Source: BOG-908 sp964250925
GTDB taxonomy: Bacteria > Pseudomonadota > Alphaproteobacteria > Acetobacterales > Acetobacteraceae
Assembly: GCA_964250925.1 (NCBI GenBank)
Contig: CAXUHU010000048.1
Coordinates: 1 to 24,034 of the forward strand
Direction: 5' to 3'
DNA: 24,034 bases
Part shown: piece after piece, positions 6,737 through 19,244 of the stretch
How positions within the stretch are numbered: position 1 is the first letter of the stretch
Layout of the letters: the number at the start of each line of letters is the position of its first letter
Made by a program: the position numbers and the translations under genes
Notes under the pieces: model-generated
What the model was told of the DNA's origin: nothing
Seen by the model: only the letters and a program-made list of their open reading frames with translations
The model's database searches: none

Positions 6737-9700
6737 ATGCCAGCACCCGTGACCACCGCCGTCAAAGCGCAGGCAGCGGCGCCCGCGCCGCTCGTGTTGC
6801 AGCCCCTGCGTATCGTTCACGCGCCCGTGTGGGATGATGCCGGCTCGGTGTTCACGCGGGCTGCGTCCCAGGGCTTTACCCATGTGCTGAGCGCCCCGCC
6901 CTGGCTGGCCGGCCCGCGCGGCAATCCTTACCTGACGGCCGACTTTGCCATGCTCGCTCCTGGTTTTGGCGGCCTGGACCTCGCCGATCTGTGCAGGGCC
7001 GCCACGAACGCCAGGGTTGGCCTGCTGCTGGACGTGACTGTCGATCGGCTGGCGGCCCGCGCGTCGGCAGGCGGGGCGGACGGCCCGTTTGCGATGCCCT
7101 CGCGCGACGAACTGCTCGACCCGCGCCGCAGCGAGGGAGCCGACGCGGCCGTGGCACACCTGGCCAGCGCGGGGGATGCGCTTGCCTTGGCCGCGTGGTG
7201 GGCGCCTCGGCTGCGGGGCTGGCAGGCGGACGGCGTGGCCGGTTTCCGGTTGGTTGGGCTGGACGGCGTGCCCGAAGCCGTGCTGGCGACGTTCACCGGG
7301 GCGATGCGCCAGGCTGTGCCCGACGCGCTCCTGCTGGCCTGGACAGTCGGCCTTTCGGCCGCAGCCCTGCGCAGCCTGGCGGGACAGGGCCTTGACGGTG
7401 TGTTCCTGCCCCTCTCTGGGCGCAAGGGGCAGGAACTCGTTTCCTGGAGCGCGATGGCAGTCCTGCGCGGCGTCGCTCCCGTGCTCGGCGTCGCCGGTCA
7501 GCCACCTGGGCCCCACCAGGCCGCAGCGGCGGCCGGGTGGGCGCCGCCCGGTCTTGCCGCGGTGCTGGGACAGGGCTGGCTGCACGTGGCAGGGCCGTCG
7601 GATACGCCCGATCAGTCGCGTGACTTGACCGCGCTGAACGCGGCGCTGGCACGCGCGCCTGCCCTTAGCGCCGCATCCGCCCCCGTTTTCCCTCTGGGTG
7701 ACACCGGCCGTGTTCTGGCGGTGCTGCGGTGCGATGCCGCGGACCACCGCAGCGCGCTGTCCGGCGTGCTGGCCGTGTTTAACACCGACACAAGCCGCGG
7801 CACGACGGTGTTAGGCGCCAGCCTGTTGCCGGCCACCGGCGGCGTGTTCCGGCCGTTTCGCAGCATGGCCGACGAGACCGTGCTGTCGCCAGATACGGTG
7901 ATCGAGCTGTCGCCGGGCGCGTTTAGGCTGTTTGCTGCGCACGCTTCGGCAAGGGACGGCGCAGCCTTGCCGGTGGTGCCCGGCGCGGCCCGTGCTGCTG
8001 CCGCCTCGCCGCGGCTGGGCATCGAGCGGCTGACCCCCGCAGTCGACGGGGGTGCTTACCCGGTCAAGGCGGTGGCAGGCGAGCTGATCAGCGTTGAAGC
8101 CGACGTGGTGTTCGACGGGCACGAGAAGATTGCGGTGGCGCTTGGCTGGCGCGGACCGGATGACGAGGCGCACGAAACGGCGATGCGACCGCTGGGCAAC
8201 GACCGATGGCAGGCGGCTTTCCCGCTGGTTGCCCTGGGCCGGCATACCTATGTAGTTTCGGCCTGGCGCGACCGCTTCGAGACGTTCCGCGACGAGCTGG
8301 CAAAGAAATCCGCGGCGGGCGTGAGCATCGCGCTGGAGGTGATCGAGGGCGAGGCGCTGGTGCAGCAAGCTGCCGCGCGCTGCGGCGGGCATCTGGGCCG
8401 CGCCCTGCTGGCCGGCCTCGTCCCCGGGCAGGACGATGCAGCCAAAATCACGGCTTTGCTGTCACCTGGACTGGCGCCGCTGATGGCCGAGGCGGATGAC
8501 CGACCGCACAGCGTGCAGACCGCGCCCATTCCGGTGGATGCCGAGCGCATCGAGGCGCGCTACGCCAGCTGGTACGAGGTGTTTCCGCGCTCGATGAGCG
8601 ACGATGAAACCCGGCACGGCACGTTTGCCGACGTGGAGCGCCACCTGCCGCGGATTGCCGGCATGGGATTCGACGTTCTCTACTTCCCGCCGATCAGCCC
8701 GATCGGCCGCACCAACCGCAAAGGCCGCAACAACACGCTGACGCCAGCGCCCGACGACCCGGGCAGCCCATACGCCATCGGTTCGCCCGATGGCGGGCAC
8801 GATGCGCTGCACCCGCAACTGGGCAACCTGGCCGATTTCCAGCGTTTGCGCCGCGCGGCTGCGGGCCACGGATTGGAGCTGGCGATCGATTTTGCCATTC
8901 AATGCTCGCCCGACCACCCCTGGCTGAAGCAGCATCCCGGCTGGTTCGATTGGCGCCCGGACGGCACGATCCGCTACGCGGAGAACCCGCCAAAAAAATA
9001 TGAGGACATCGTCAACGTCGATTTCTATGCGCGCGATGCCGTCCCCGAGTTGTGGGCGGCGCTGTGCGACGTGGTGCTGTTCTGGGCCGGCCAGGGTGTG
9101 AGGCTGTTCCGGGTGGACAACCCGCACACCAAGCCGTTGCCGTTCTGGCAGTGGATGATCGGCGAGGTGCGCGGCCGCTACCCGGACGCCATCTTCCTGG
9201 CCGAAGCGTTCACCCGGCCGAAGATCATGTACCGCCTGGCCAAGGTCGGCTTCTCGCAATCCTATACCTATTTCACCTGGCGCAACACCAAGCGTGAGCT
9301 TGAGGAATACCTGACCGAGTTGGACACCGAGCCGCCACGCGACTTCTTCCGCCCGCATTTCTTCGTCAACACGCCCGACATCAATCCGCCGTTCCTGCAG
9401 ACCTCCGGGAGGCCCGGCTTCCTGATCCGTGCGGCGCTGGCCGCGACGCTGTCGGGGCTGTGGGGCGTGTATAATGGTTTCGAGCTGTGCGAGGCTGCAG
9501 CCGTTCCAGGCAAGGAGGAGTACCTCGACAGCGAGAAATATCAGTTGCGGGCCTGGGATTGGGACCGGCCGGGCAACATTGTAGCTGACATCACCGCGTT
9601 GAACCTTATACGCCGCCAGAACCCGGCGTTGCAGACCCATCGCGGTGTGCGCTTCCTCTCGGCGGGCAACGACGCCGTCCTGTATTACGAGAAAGCCACG

Positions 9701-9934
9701 CCGGACCGCACCAATGTCGTGCTAGTGGCAATCAGCCTCGACCCGTTCGGCGCCCAGGAGGCCGATTTCGACCTGCCGCTGTGGAGTTGGAAGCTGCCGG
9801 ACGAAGCCAGCCTCTCCGCCGAGGACCTTCTGACGGGCGTTGCGTTCACCTGGCAGGGCAAGACGCAGCGACTTCGCCTCTCGCCGGAGCAGCCCTATGC
9901 GATCTGGCGGGTCCGGCCCACCACCAGCCTTTGA
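6737..9934 (+). CDS. glgE: GlgE, alpha-1,4-glucan:maltose-1-phosphate maltosyltransferase with an N-terminal degenerate GH13-like extension
   Basis: 1065 residues, against roughly 660-700 for actinobacterial GlgE. GlgE transfers maltose from maltose-1-phosphate to the non-reducing end of an alpha-1,4-glucan in the cytoplasm. The catalytic GH13_3 barrel starts near residue 605 (IEARYASWYEVFPRS). It has the nucleophile Asp794 in LFRVDNPHTKP, acid/base Glu823 in FLAEAFTRP and Asp881 in VNTPDINPPF, all diagnostic of GlgE. Residues about 427-590 are the DUF3416/maltosyltransferase N-domain. Residues about 20-415 look like another amylase barrel plus beta domain that has lost its active site: DVTVDR at 99-104, FRLV with Val173 where Asp is expected, and LLAW with Trp202 where Glu is expected. 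It heads the sugar cluster, 25 nt before treS-mak, whose product makes its substrate. A GTG at 6719 is an alternative start. Confidence 0.94.
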   Translation: MPAPVTTAVKAQAAAPAPLVLQPLRIVHAPVWDDAGSVFTRAASQGFTHVLSAPPWLAGPRGNPYLTADFAMLAPGFGGLDLADLCRAATNARVGLLLDVTVDRLAARASAGGADGPFAMPSRDELLDPRRSEGADAAVAHLASAGDALALAAWWAPRLRGWQADGVAGFRLVGLDGVPEAVLATFTGAMRQAVPDALLLAWTVGLSAAALRSLAGQGLDGVFLPLSGRKGQELVSWSAMAVLRGVAPVLGVAGQPPGPHQAAAAAGWAPPGLAAVLGQGWLHVAGPSDTPDQSRDLTALNAALARAPALSAASAPVFPLGDTGRVLAVLRCDAADHRSALSGVLAVFNTDTSRGTTVLGASLLPATGGVFRPFRSMADETVLSPDTVIELSPGAFRLFAAHASARDGAALPVVPGAARAAAASPRLGIERLTPAVDGGAYPVKAVAGELISVEADVVFDGHEKIAVALGWRGPDDEAHETAMRPLGNDRWQAAFPLVALGRHTYVVSAWRDRFETFRDELAKKSAAGVSIALEVIEGEALVQQAAARCGGHLGRALLAGLVPGQDDAAKITALLSPGLAPLMAEADDRPHSVQTAPIPVDAERIEARYASWYEVFPRSMSDDETRHGTFADVERHLPRIAGMGFDVLYFPPISPIGRTNRKGRNNTLTPAPDDPGSPYAIGSPDGGHDALHPQLGNLADFQRLRRAAAGHGLELAIDFAIQCSPDHPWLKQHPGWFDWRPDGTIRYAENPPKKYEDIVNVDFYARDAVPELWAALCDVVLFWAGQGVRLFRVDNPHTKPLPFWQWMIGEVRGRYPDAIFLAEAFTRPKIMYRLAKVGFSQSYTYFTWRNTKRELEEYLTELDTEPPRDFFRPHFFVNTPDINPPFLQTSGRPGFLIRAALAATLSGLWGVYNGFELCEAAAVPGKEEYLDSEKYQLRAWDWDRPGNIVADITALNLIRRQNPALQTHRGVRFLSAGNDAVLYYEKATPDRTNVVLVAISLDPFGAQEADFDLPLWSWKLPDEASLSAEDLLTGVAFTWQGKTQRLRLSPEQPYAIWRVRPTTSL

Positions 9935-9959
9935 CGACCCAATGGCAGACGGAAACGCG

Positions 9960-13281
<3,322 letters not shown>

Positions 13282-13289
<8 letters not shown>

Positions 13290-15465
13290 CCACCAGCCCG
13301 ATCCGGGTGCTATCCAGGCGGTGGTGCATGCACGTCACGGCGATCCCTTTGCCGTACTCGGTCCGCATCCGACCGCCTCGGGTACCGCTATCCGTGCGTT
13401 CGTTCCCGATGCGGACAGCGTCGAAGTCGTTGCGCGCGATACCGGGCTGAAGCTTGGCAATTTAACGCGTGTCGATGACGCAGGGTTCTGGAGCGGCTGC
13501 GTCGCCTCAGCCGTCCCTTATCGGTTCCACATCATATGTGGTGGAGCGGCAAGGGACGTGGAGGACCCTTACAGCTTTCCGATGCTGCTGGGCGATCTGG
13601 ACATCTATCTTCTGGGCGAAGGGCGGCACCGGGATTTCGCCAGCGTGCTCGGCGCGCACGTCATGGCGATGGACGGCGTGACAGGCGTGCGCTTTGCCGT
13701 CTGGGCGCCCAATGCGCGTCGCGTCTCCGTCGTCGGCAGCTTCAACGCGTGGGACGGGCGCCGCCATCCCATGCGGCTTCGCCACGGTTCAGGCGTATGG
13801 GAATTGTTCATCCCGCGCGTGGCAGCTGGAGCAATCTACAAATACGAGCTGGTCGGCGCTGACGGAGCCGTTCTGCCGTTGAAGGCCGATCCCGTCGCAC
13901 GGGCAACCGAGCGCCCGCCCGCGACCGGCTCCGTCGTACCTGACCCGACCGAGCCATCCTGGACGGACGCGGAGTGGATTGCTGGTCGCGGCTCACGCCA
14001 GAGCACGCGCGCACCAATGTCGGTGTACGAGGTGCATGCGATGTCGTGGCTGCCGCATTCCGAACGGGGCGACTTCACGTGGGACGAACTTGCCGATAAG
14101 CTCGTGCCCTATGTTCAGCAGATGGGATTCACCCATGTCGAACTGATGCCGATCATGGAGCATCCGTTCGGCGGCTCTTGGGGTTATCAGCCCCTTGCGC
14201 AGTTTGCTCCTACCGCTCGGCTCGGTGAGCCGCTGGGTTTTGCGCGGTTCGTCGATCGCTGTCACGCGGCGGGCGTGGGCGTGATTTTGGACTGGGTTCC
14301 TGCCCACTTTCCCACCGACGCGCATGGCTTGGCACGTTTTGATGGCACCCCGCTCTACGAACATGGCGACCCTCGGGAGGGGTTCCACAACGACTGGAAC
14401 ACCTTCATCTACAATCATGGGCGTAACGAGGTGCGGGCCTTTCTCATCGGCAGTGCACTTTATTGGATCGAGCATTTCCACGTTGACGGCATACGCGTAG
14501 ATGCCGTCGCTTCAATGCTGTATCGCGACTACAGCAGGGCCGACGGCGAGTGGATACCCAACGTGTACGGCGGGCGGGAGAACCTGGAGGTCATTGAATT
14601 CTTTCACGAGTTGTCGCGCGCGGTCGAGGACCGCACATCTGGTGTAGTGCTGATTGCAGAAGAATCTACGGCGTTTCCGAAAGTGTCGCGGCCCGTCGGC
14701 GAGGGCGGCCTGGGTTTCAACTTCAAATGGAACATGGGATGGATGCACGATACGCTGCACTACATGGAAGAGCAGCCGATCTATCGCCGCTATCACCACG
14801 GCGAGATCACATTCGGTCTTGTGTATGCCTTTTCTGAGAATTTCGTGCTGCCGCTGTCCCACGACGAAGTCGTCTATGGCAAAGGGTCGCTCATTCAGAA
14901 GATGCCGGGCGATGAATGGCAGCGTTTTGCCAATCTGCGCGCCTATTTTGGCTTCATGTGGACCCATCCCGGGCGCAAGCTTCTGTTCATGGGCGGAGAG
15001 GTCGCACAATGGCGCGAGTGGAACCATGATGCCGGGCTCGACTGGTTTTCGCTCGATCACCCGTTGAACAAGGGCGTGCAGACGCTTCTTTGCGACCTCA
15101 ATGCCGTTTATCGCGCAACGTCCTCGCTGCATGTTCGCGATAGTGAGCCGGACGGCTTTCGTTGGGTGATCATCGATGATGCCGATTGCAGTGTGTTCGC
15201 CTACTTGCGCTTTGGCGATGCTGCCGACCATCCCGTGTTGGTTTTGTGCAACTTTACGCCCTTGCCACGATACGACTACCGGGTTGGCGTTCCACTTGCG
15301 GGGCTCTGGCAGGAGGTCGTCAACACCGATGCCGCTATTTATGGCGGTTCCAACGTCGGCAATAACGGTGGGGTGCAGGCAAGGCCGGTCGCCTCCCATG
15401 GTCAGCAAGCATCCTTGTCGTTGACGTTGCCGCCGCTCGCCACCCTGATCCTAAAGGCAGCGTAG
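13282..15465 (+). CDS. glgB: GlgB, 1,4-alpha-glucan branching enzyme
   Basis: 727 residues, the normal length of the long bacterial branching enzymes. It cuts alpha-1,4 chains and re-attaches them by alpha-1,6 bonds, branching the glucan that GlgE elongates. The order is an N1 beta domain (about 1-105, with HARHGDPFAVLGPHP near residue 15), a CBM48 domain (about 125-215, with FAVWAPNARRVSVVG), a GH13_9 barrel (about 240-620) and a C-terminal beta domain. Active-site residues are nucleophile Asp407 in IRVDAVASML, acid/base Glu460 in VLIAEEST and Asp528 in LSHDEVVYGKGSL, so it should be active. The first eight nucleotides overlap the end of treS-mak, and the TAG stop directly abuts the treZ ATG with no spacer, consistent with one transcript and coupled translation. 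Confidence 0.95.
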
Positions 15466-17223
15466 ATGCTTGCACAGCCATCGCCCGATGCGTCTTGGCT
15501 CAGACACGGGCCCGCCCCCGCCGACCCGGGGAAATGGTCGTTCAACATCTGGGCACCCTCGGTCGAGACGATGGCCTTGCAAATTGGCGATGGGCCGGCC
15601 CAGCCGATGCAACTCCAGGCCGGCTGGTTCCATGCCGAGGCGGACGCCGCGGCGGGAACGGAGTATCGTTTTGTGCTTCCCGACGGGCTGCATGTTCCCG
15701 ACCCTGCATCGCGTGCTCAGGCCGATGACGTGCATGGCGCAAGTCTGGTCGTCGATCCCGCCAGCTATCAATGGAAAAATTCGGGCTGGCGCAATCGCCC
15801 CTGGCACGAAGCGGTCATTTACGAAGTCCACCCCGGGGCCATGGGTGGTTTTGCCGGCCTTGCCGCCCACCTGCCGGAACTGGCGGCGCTTGGGATAACC
15901 GCAATAGAACTCATGCCCGTCGCCGATTTTCCAGGGCGGCACAATTGGGGTTATGACGGCGTGCTTCCCTACGCTCCTGACCGCGCGTATGGCACGCCCG
16001 ATGACTTGCGCGCGCTTATCGATGCGGCGCATGGCCACGGGCTGATGGTGTTCATTGACGTCGTGTACAACCATTTCGGGCCCGATGGGGCCTATTTGCA
16101 CGCCTACGCTAAACCGTTTTTTGACGAGGGTGTGCACACCCCCTGGGGCGCCGCGATCGATTTCGGCAGAGCAGAGGTTCGTCGCTTTTTCGTCGACAAC
16201 GCGCTGATGTGGGTGAACGACTACCGTGTGGACGGCCTGCGATTCGATGCGGTGCATGCTATCTCGCCAGCCTCGTTCCTACCGGACTTGGCCGCCGGCA
16301 TACGTGCCGGTGCTGAGCGGCCGGTGCATCTGGTCCTGGAGCATGAGGGCAACAAATCGAGCCTGCTGCATGGCCCGCAAGCCGCGCTGTTCGATGCGCA
16401 ATGGGCCGATGACTGGCACCATTGCCTTCATGTGCTGCTGACGGGGGAGAGCGAGGGCTACTATGAGAGCTTTCAGTCGGCAGCCGAGCAGCTCGCGCGT
16501 GCGATGGCCGAGGGATTCGTGTTCCAGGGAGAGATTTCGCCGCATCACAAGGTGCCGAGGGGCGAGCCGTCTGCCGACCTGCCGCCAACGGCCTTCGTCA
16601 TATGTCTGCAAAACCACGACCAGATCGGCAATCGCGCCATGGGCGAACGCCTGACGCAGCTTGCCGACCCGCAGGCACTACGTGCCGCGATCGCACTTCT
16701 TCTTCTGTCACCGCAAATACCGCTGCTGTTCATGGGCGAGGAATACGGTTCGACGACTCCGTTCCTGTTTTTTACCGATCACGGCGAGGAATTGGCAGAG
16801 CTGGTGCGCGAGGGAAGGCGCCGGGAGTTTGCGCACTTTGCCGCCTTCCAAGACGAGGCTAAGCGCTCGCTGATCCCCGACCCGAACGCTGCGTCCACCT
16901 TCCGGGCGTCGGTGCCTGTTCGGGGCGAGCAATCACAGGCAAGCCTGGAGCTATACAGAAATCTGCTGAGTATTCGGCAACGTATGGTGACTCCTGGAAT
17001 TCCAGGGTGCGTCAGCGCCGGTGCGAATGCCATTGGCACGAAGGCGGTGCAGGGTAGCTGGAAACTGGGCAACGGAACCACCTTGACGCTCGCCGCGAAT
17101 TTTGGCGACACGGCCATTGCCTTTAACAGGCCCGGCGGGCACGTCATCTTTGCCACTGCCGACACCCCGGGGGATTACTTGCCGGCTTGCACCACCATCG
17201 CTTTTCTGGCTGGCGCCGAATGA
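15466..17223 (+). CDS. treZ: TreZ, malto-oligosyltrehalose trehalohydrolase
   Basis: 585 residues, typical for TreZ. It hydrolyses the bond next to the terminal trehalosyl unit made by TreY, releasing trehalose. An N-terminal beta domain (about 20-100, with WAPSVETMALQI) precedes the GH13_10 barrel (about 115-480). Region I is FIDVVYNHFGPDG, the nucleophile is Asp261 in GLRFDAVHAI, the acid/base is Glu292 in LVLEHEGN (family-characteristic LE-EN type) and the stabiliser is Asp385 in LQNHDQIGNRAMG. The C-terminal beta domain ends near residue 580. The ATG follows the glgB stop with no gap, and the TGA overlaps the malQ ATG (ATGA). It needs TreY, encoded two genes downstream, as its partner. 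Confidence 0.95.
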   Translation: MLAQPSPDASWLRHGPAPADPGKWSFNIWAPSVETMALQIGDGPAQPMQLQAGWFHAEADAAAGTEYRFVLPDGLHVPDPASRAQADDVHGASLVVDPASYQWKNSGWRNRPWHEAVIYEVHPGAMGGFAGLAAHLPELAALGITAIELMPVADFPGRHNWGYDGVLPYAPDRAYGTPDDLRALIDAAHGHGLMVFIDVVYNHFGPDGAYLHAYAKPFFDEGVHTPWGAAIDFGRAEVRRFFVDNALMWVNDYRVDGLRFDAVHAISPASFLPDLAAGIRAGAERPVHLVLEHEGNKSSLLHGPQAALFDAQWADDWHHCLHVLLTGESEGYYESFQSAAEQLARAMAEGFVFQGEISPHHKVPRGEPSADLPPTAFVICLQNHDQIGNRAMGERLTQLADPQALRAAIALLLLSPQIPLLFMGEEYGSTTPFLFFTDHGEELAELVREGRRREFAHFAAFQDEAKRSLIPDPNAASTFRASVPVRGEQSQASLELYRNLLSIRQRMVTPGIPGCVSAGANAIGTKAVQGSWKLGNGTTLTLAANFGDTAIAFNRPGGHVIFATADTPGDYLPACTTIAFLAGAE

Positions 17224-19208
17224 GTGATCGGTCGCTTCTTGCTCTGGCGCAGGCGGCAGGGATTGCGACCTCGTGGACAGACGTGTTTGGCAAGTCGCAC
17301 GACGTAGCGCCACCGACCTTGCAAGCGGTGTTGGCGGCGCTCGGCTTCTCGACGCACACCGAAGAGGCGATCCACCAGGGGATGGATCGCCTGGCTCATA
17401 GCGTTGATGACCTGCCCCCACTCATCACCGCCTGGCGCGGCGAGCCGGTTGAACTGCCGGTAAGGCCAGATCGCTACAAACTGACGTTGGAGGACGGTCG
17501 CAATTTCGACGGCTACAGTGAAAACTCTGCCGGCGGGAGCCGCGTCCCAGCCATTCTCGAACCGGGCTACCATCGACTGGAGGTGGGCAAGCTGAACACC
17601 ATAGTGGCGGTAGCGCCTCGCCGGTGCTTTACCGTGCCCGAAGCGACCGGTGTCTCCAGGGGATGGGGCATTGCGGTGCAGCTCTATGCCCTGCGGCGGC
17701 GTGGCGATGCCGGGATCGGCGACTTTACCGCGTTGGCCGAGTTCGCCACGCAGGCCGCTGAACGCGGTGCGCAGGCCATTGGTATTTCGCCGGTTCACGC
17801 ACAATTCAGCGCCGATCCCGATCGTTTCAGTCCCTATGCACCTTCCAGCCGCACCGCGTTGAACATACTGCATACCGCCATCGACGTGCAGGAGCCTGCG
17901 CTGGAAGCGCTCGACCTCGTCGATTGGCCCGCTGCCGCCCGCTTTCGTCTGGGTGCTCTTCGCACAATGTTCAGCGCTGCTCAGGCGGAGGCAGGCAGGC
18001 AGGCGCAATTCGCAGCGTTTCGCAACGCGCAGGGACAGCGGCTAAGCGCCCATGCTCTATTCGAAGCGTTGCACGGCCACTTTTTCAGCACCGACTCTGC
18101 GCTGTGGCACTGGCGAGACTGGCCGGCCGAGTTTCGCGATCCGTCCAGCAAGGCCGTCGCAGCATTTGCTGAATCCCACGCCGACGAGGTGACGTTCCAC
18201 GCGTGGTTGCAGTTCGAGGCCGACCGCGGGCTGGCCGCGGCGCAAACGGCGTGCCGGCAGGCCGGAATGGGTATCGGCTTGATCAGCGACTTGGCAGTGG
18301 GTACCGAATCCGGTGGCAGCCAGTGCTGGAGCGACCAGCAGGAAACGCTTCTTGGGCTCTCGATCGGTGCGCCGCCGGATCTCATGCAGCGGTCAGGTCA
18401 GAACTGGGGCTTGACGGCGTTCTCCCCTGTGGGCCTGAAGCAGAATGGTTTTTCGACTTACCGTGGCATGCTGCAAACAGCGTTGGCGCACGCTGGCGGC
18501 ATGCGCATAGACCACGCGATGGGTCTCAACCGGCTTTGGGTGATACCGGAGGGCGGTACTGGGGCCGACGGGGCCTACCTAGGTTTTCCCGAGGCCGATC
18601 TCATTCGGCTTATCGCTCTTGAATCCCACCGCCATAGCGCGATTGTCCTCGCTGAAGACCTGGGCACCGTGCCTGATGGATTCCAGGCACGTCTACACGA
18701 CGCTGGCATTGATGGCATGCGCGTGTTGTGGTTTGAACGCGATAAGCAAGACCGATTTACCGCTCCAAGCCACTGGGATGTACGTGCGTCTGCAATGACC
18801 AGCACGCATGATTTGCCGACCGTTGCAGGTTGGTGGAGTGGGCGTGATCTCGATTGGCAGGAACAGCTTGGACGATCCGCCAACGCCCAAACGCAACGCG
18901 AACATCGCGCACGGGACCGCATTGCCTTGTGGGATGCGATGGAAGCGTCAGGAGCAGCCGCGGGAGAGATGCCCACGCCTGACGAGGGAGAACGCTTGGC
19001 CGATTTGGCCTGCGTTCATGTCGGCAGCAGCGCCTGCGAACTCGTGATGCTCCCCATCGAGGATGCGCTGGCCTTGGTCGAGCAACCCAATCTTCCCGGG
19101 ACCATCGACGAGCATCCGAACTGGCGCCGCCGCTTGCCGGCTGAGCCGTTCGACGACGCGGTCACGCATCGCCTGCGACAGCTGGCGAAAGCCAGGCGGC
19201 GAGACTAG
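17220..19208 (+). CDS. malQ: MalQ, 4-alpha-glucanotransferase (amylomaltase)
   Basis: 662 residues. This GH77 enzyme transfers maltosyl and longer units between alpha-1,4 glucans, releasing glucose. An N-terminal region of about 140 residues, as in the E. coli-type enzyme, precedes the barrel. Barrel motifs are GIGDF, DRFSPYAPSSR and the GH77-specific loop around SDLAVGTESGGSQCWSDQQ. The nucleophile is Asp431 in MRIDHAMGLNRLW, the acid/base Glu479 in VLAEDLGTVP and the third carboxylate Asp531 in TSTHDLPT. Its start is set by the ATGA overlap with treZ. Placement between treZ and treY suggests it recycles short maltodextrins left over by TreYZ into chains long enough for TreY; the sequence does not prove this role. 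The stop is 36 nt before treY, the widest gap in the cluster. Confidence 0.94.
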   Translation: MSDRSLLALAQAAGIATSWTDVFGKSHDVAPPTLQAVLAALGFSTHTEEAIHQGMDRLAHSVDDLPPLITAWRGEPVELPVRPDRYKLTLEDGRNFDGYSENSAGGSRVPAILEPGYHRLEVGKLNTIVAVAPRRCFTVPEATGVSRGWGIAVQLYALRRRGDAGIGDFTALAEFATQAAERGAQAIGISPVHAQFSADPDRFSPYAPSSRTALNILHTAIDVQEPALEALDLVDWPAAARFRLGALRTMFSAAQAEAGRQAQFAAFRNAQGQRLSAHALFEALHGHFFSTDSALWHWRDWPAEFRDPSSKAVAAFAESHADEVTFHAWLQFEADRGLAAAQTACRQAGMGIGLISDLAVGTESGGSQCWSDQQETLLGLSIGAPPDLMQRSGQNWGLTAFSPVGLKQNGFSTYRGMLQTALAHAGGMRIDHAMGLNRLWVIPEGGTGADGAYLGFPEADLIRLIALESHRHSAIVLAEDLGTVPDGFQARLHDAGIDGMRVLWFERDKQDRFTAPSHWDVRASAMTSTHDLPTVAGWWSGRDLDWQEQLGRSANAQTQREHRARDRIALWDAMEASGAAAGEMPTPDEGERLADLACVHVGSSACELVMLPIEDALALVEQPNLPGTIDEHPNWRRRLPAEPFDDAVTHRLRQLAKARRRD

Positions 19209-19233
19209 CCGGATACCGAGTCCTAAGTTTGGC

Positions 19234-19239
19234 AGGAAG
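19234..19239 (+). promoter_or_regulatory. Ribosome binding site supporting a TTG start for treY
   Basis: AGGAAG lies 5 nt upstream of TTG 19245 in the 36-nt malQ-treY gap. No ATG or GTG lies at a suitable distance in frame, so TTG is the likely initiator. Confidence 0.6.
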
Positions 19240-19244
19240 CTCAC

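Noticed and set aside
6704..9640. Minus-strand open frames (347 and 392 codons) opposite glgE
   Set aside because: They show no recognisable domain and mirror the codon structure of glgE; shadows of high third-position GC.
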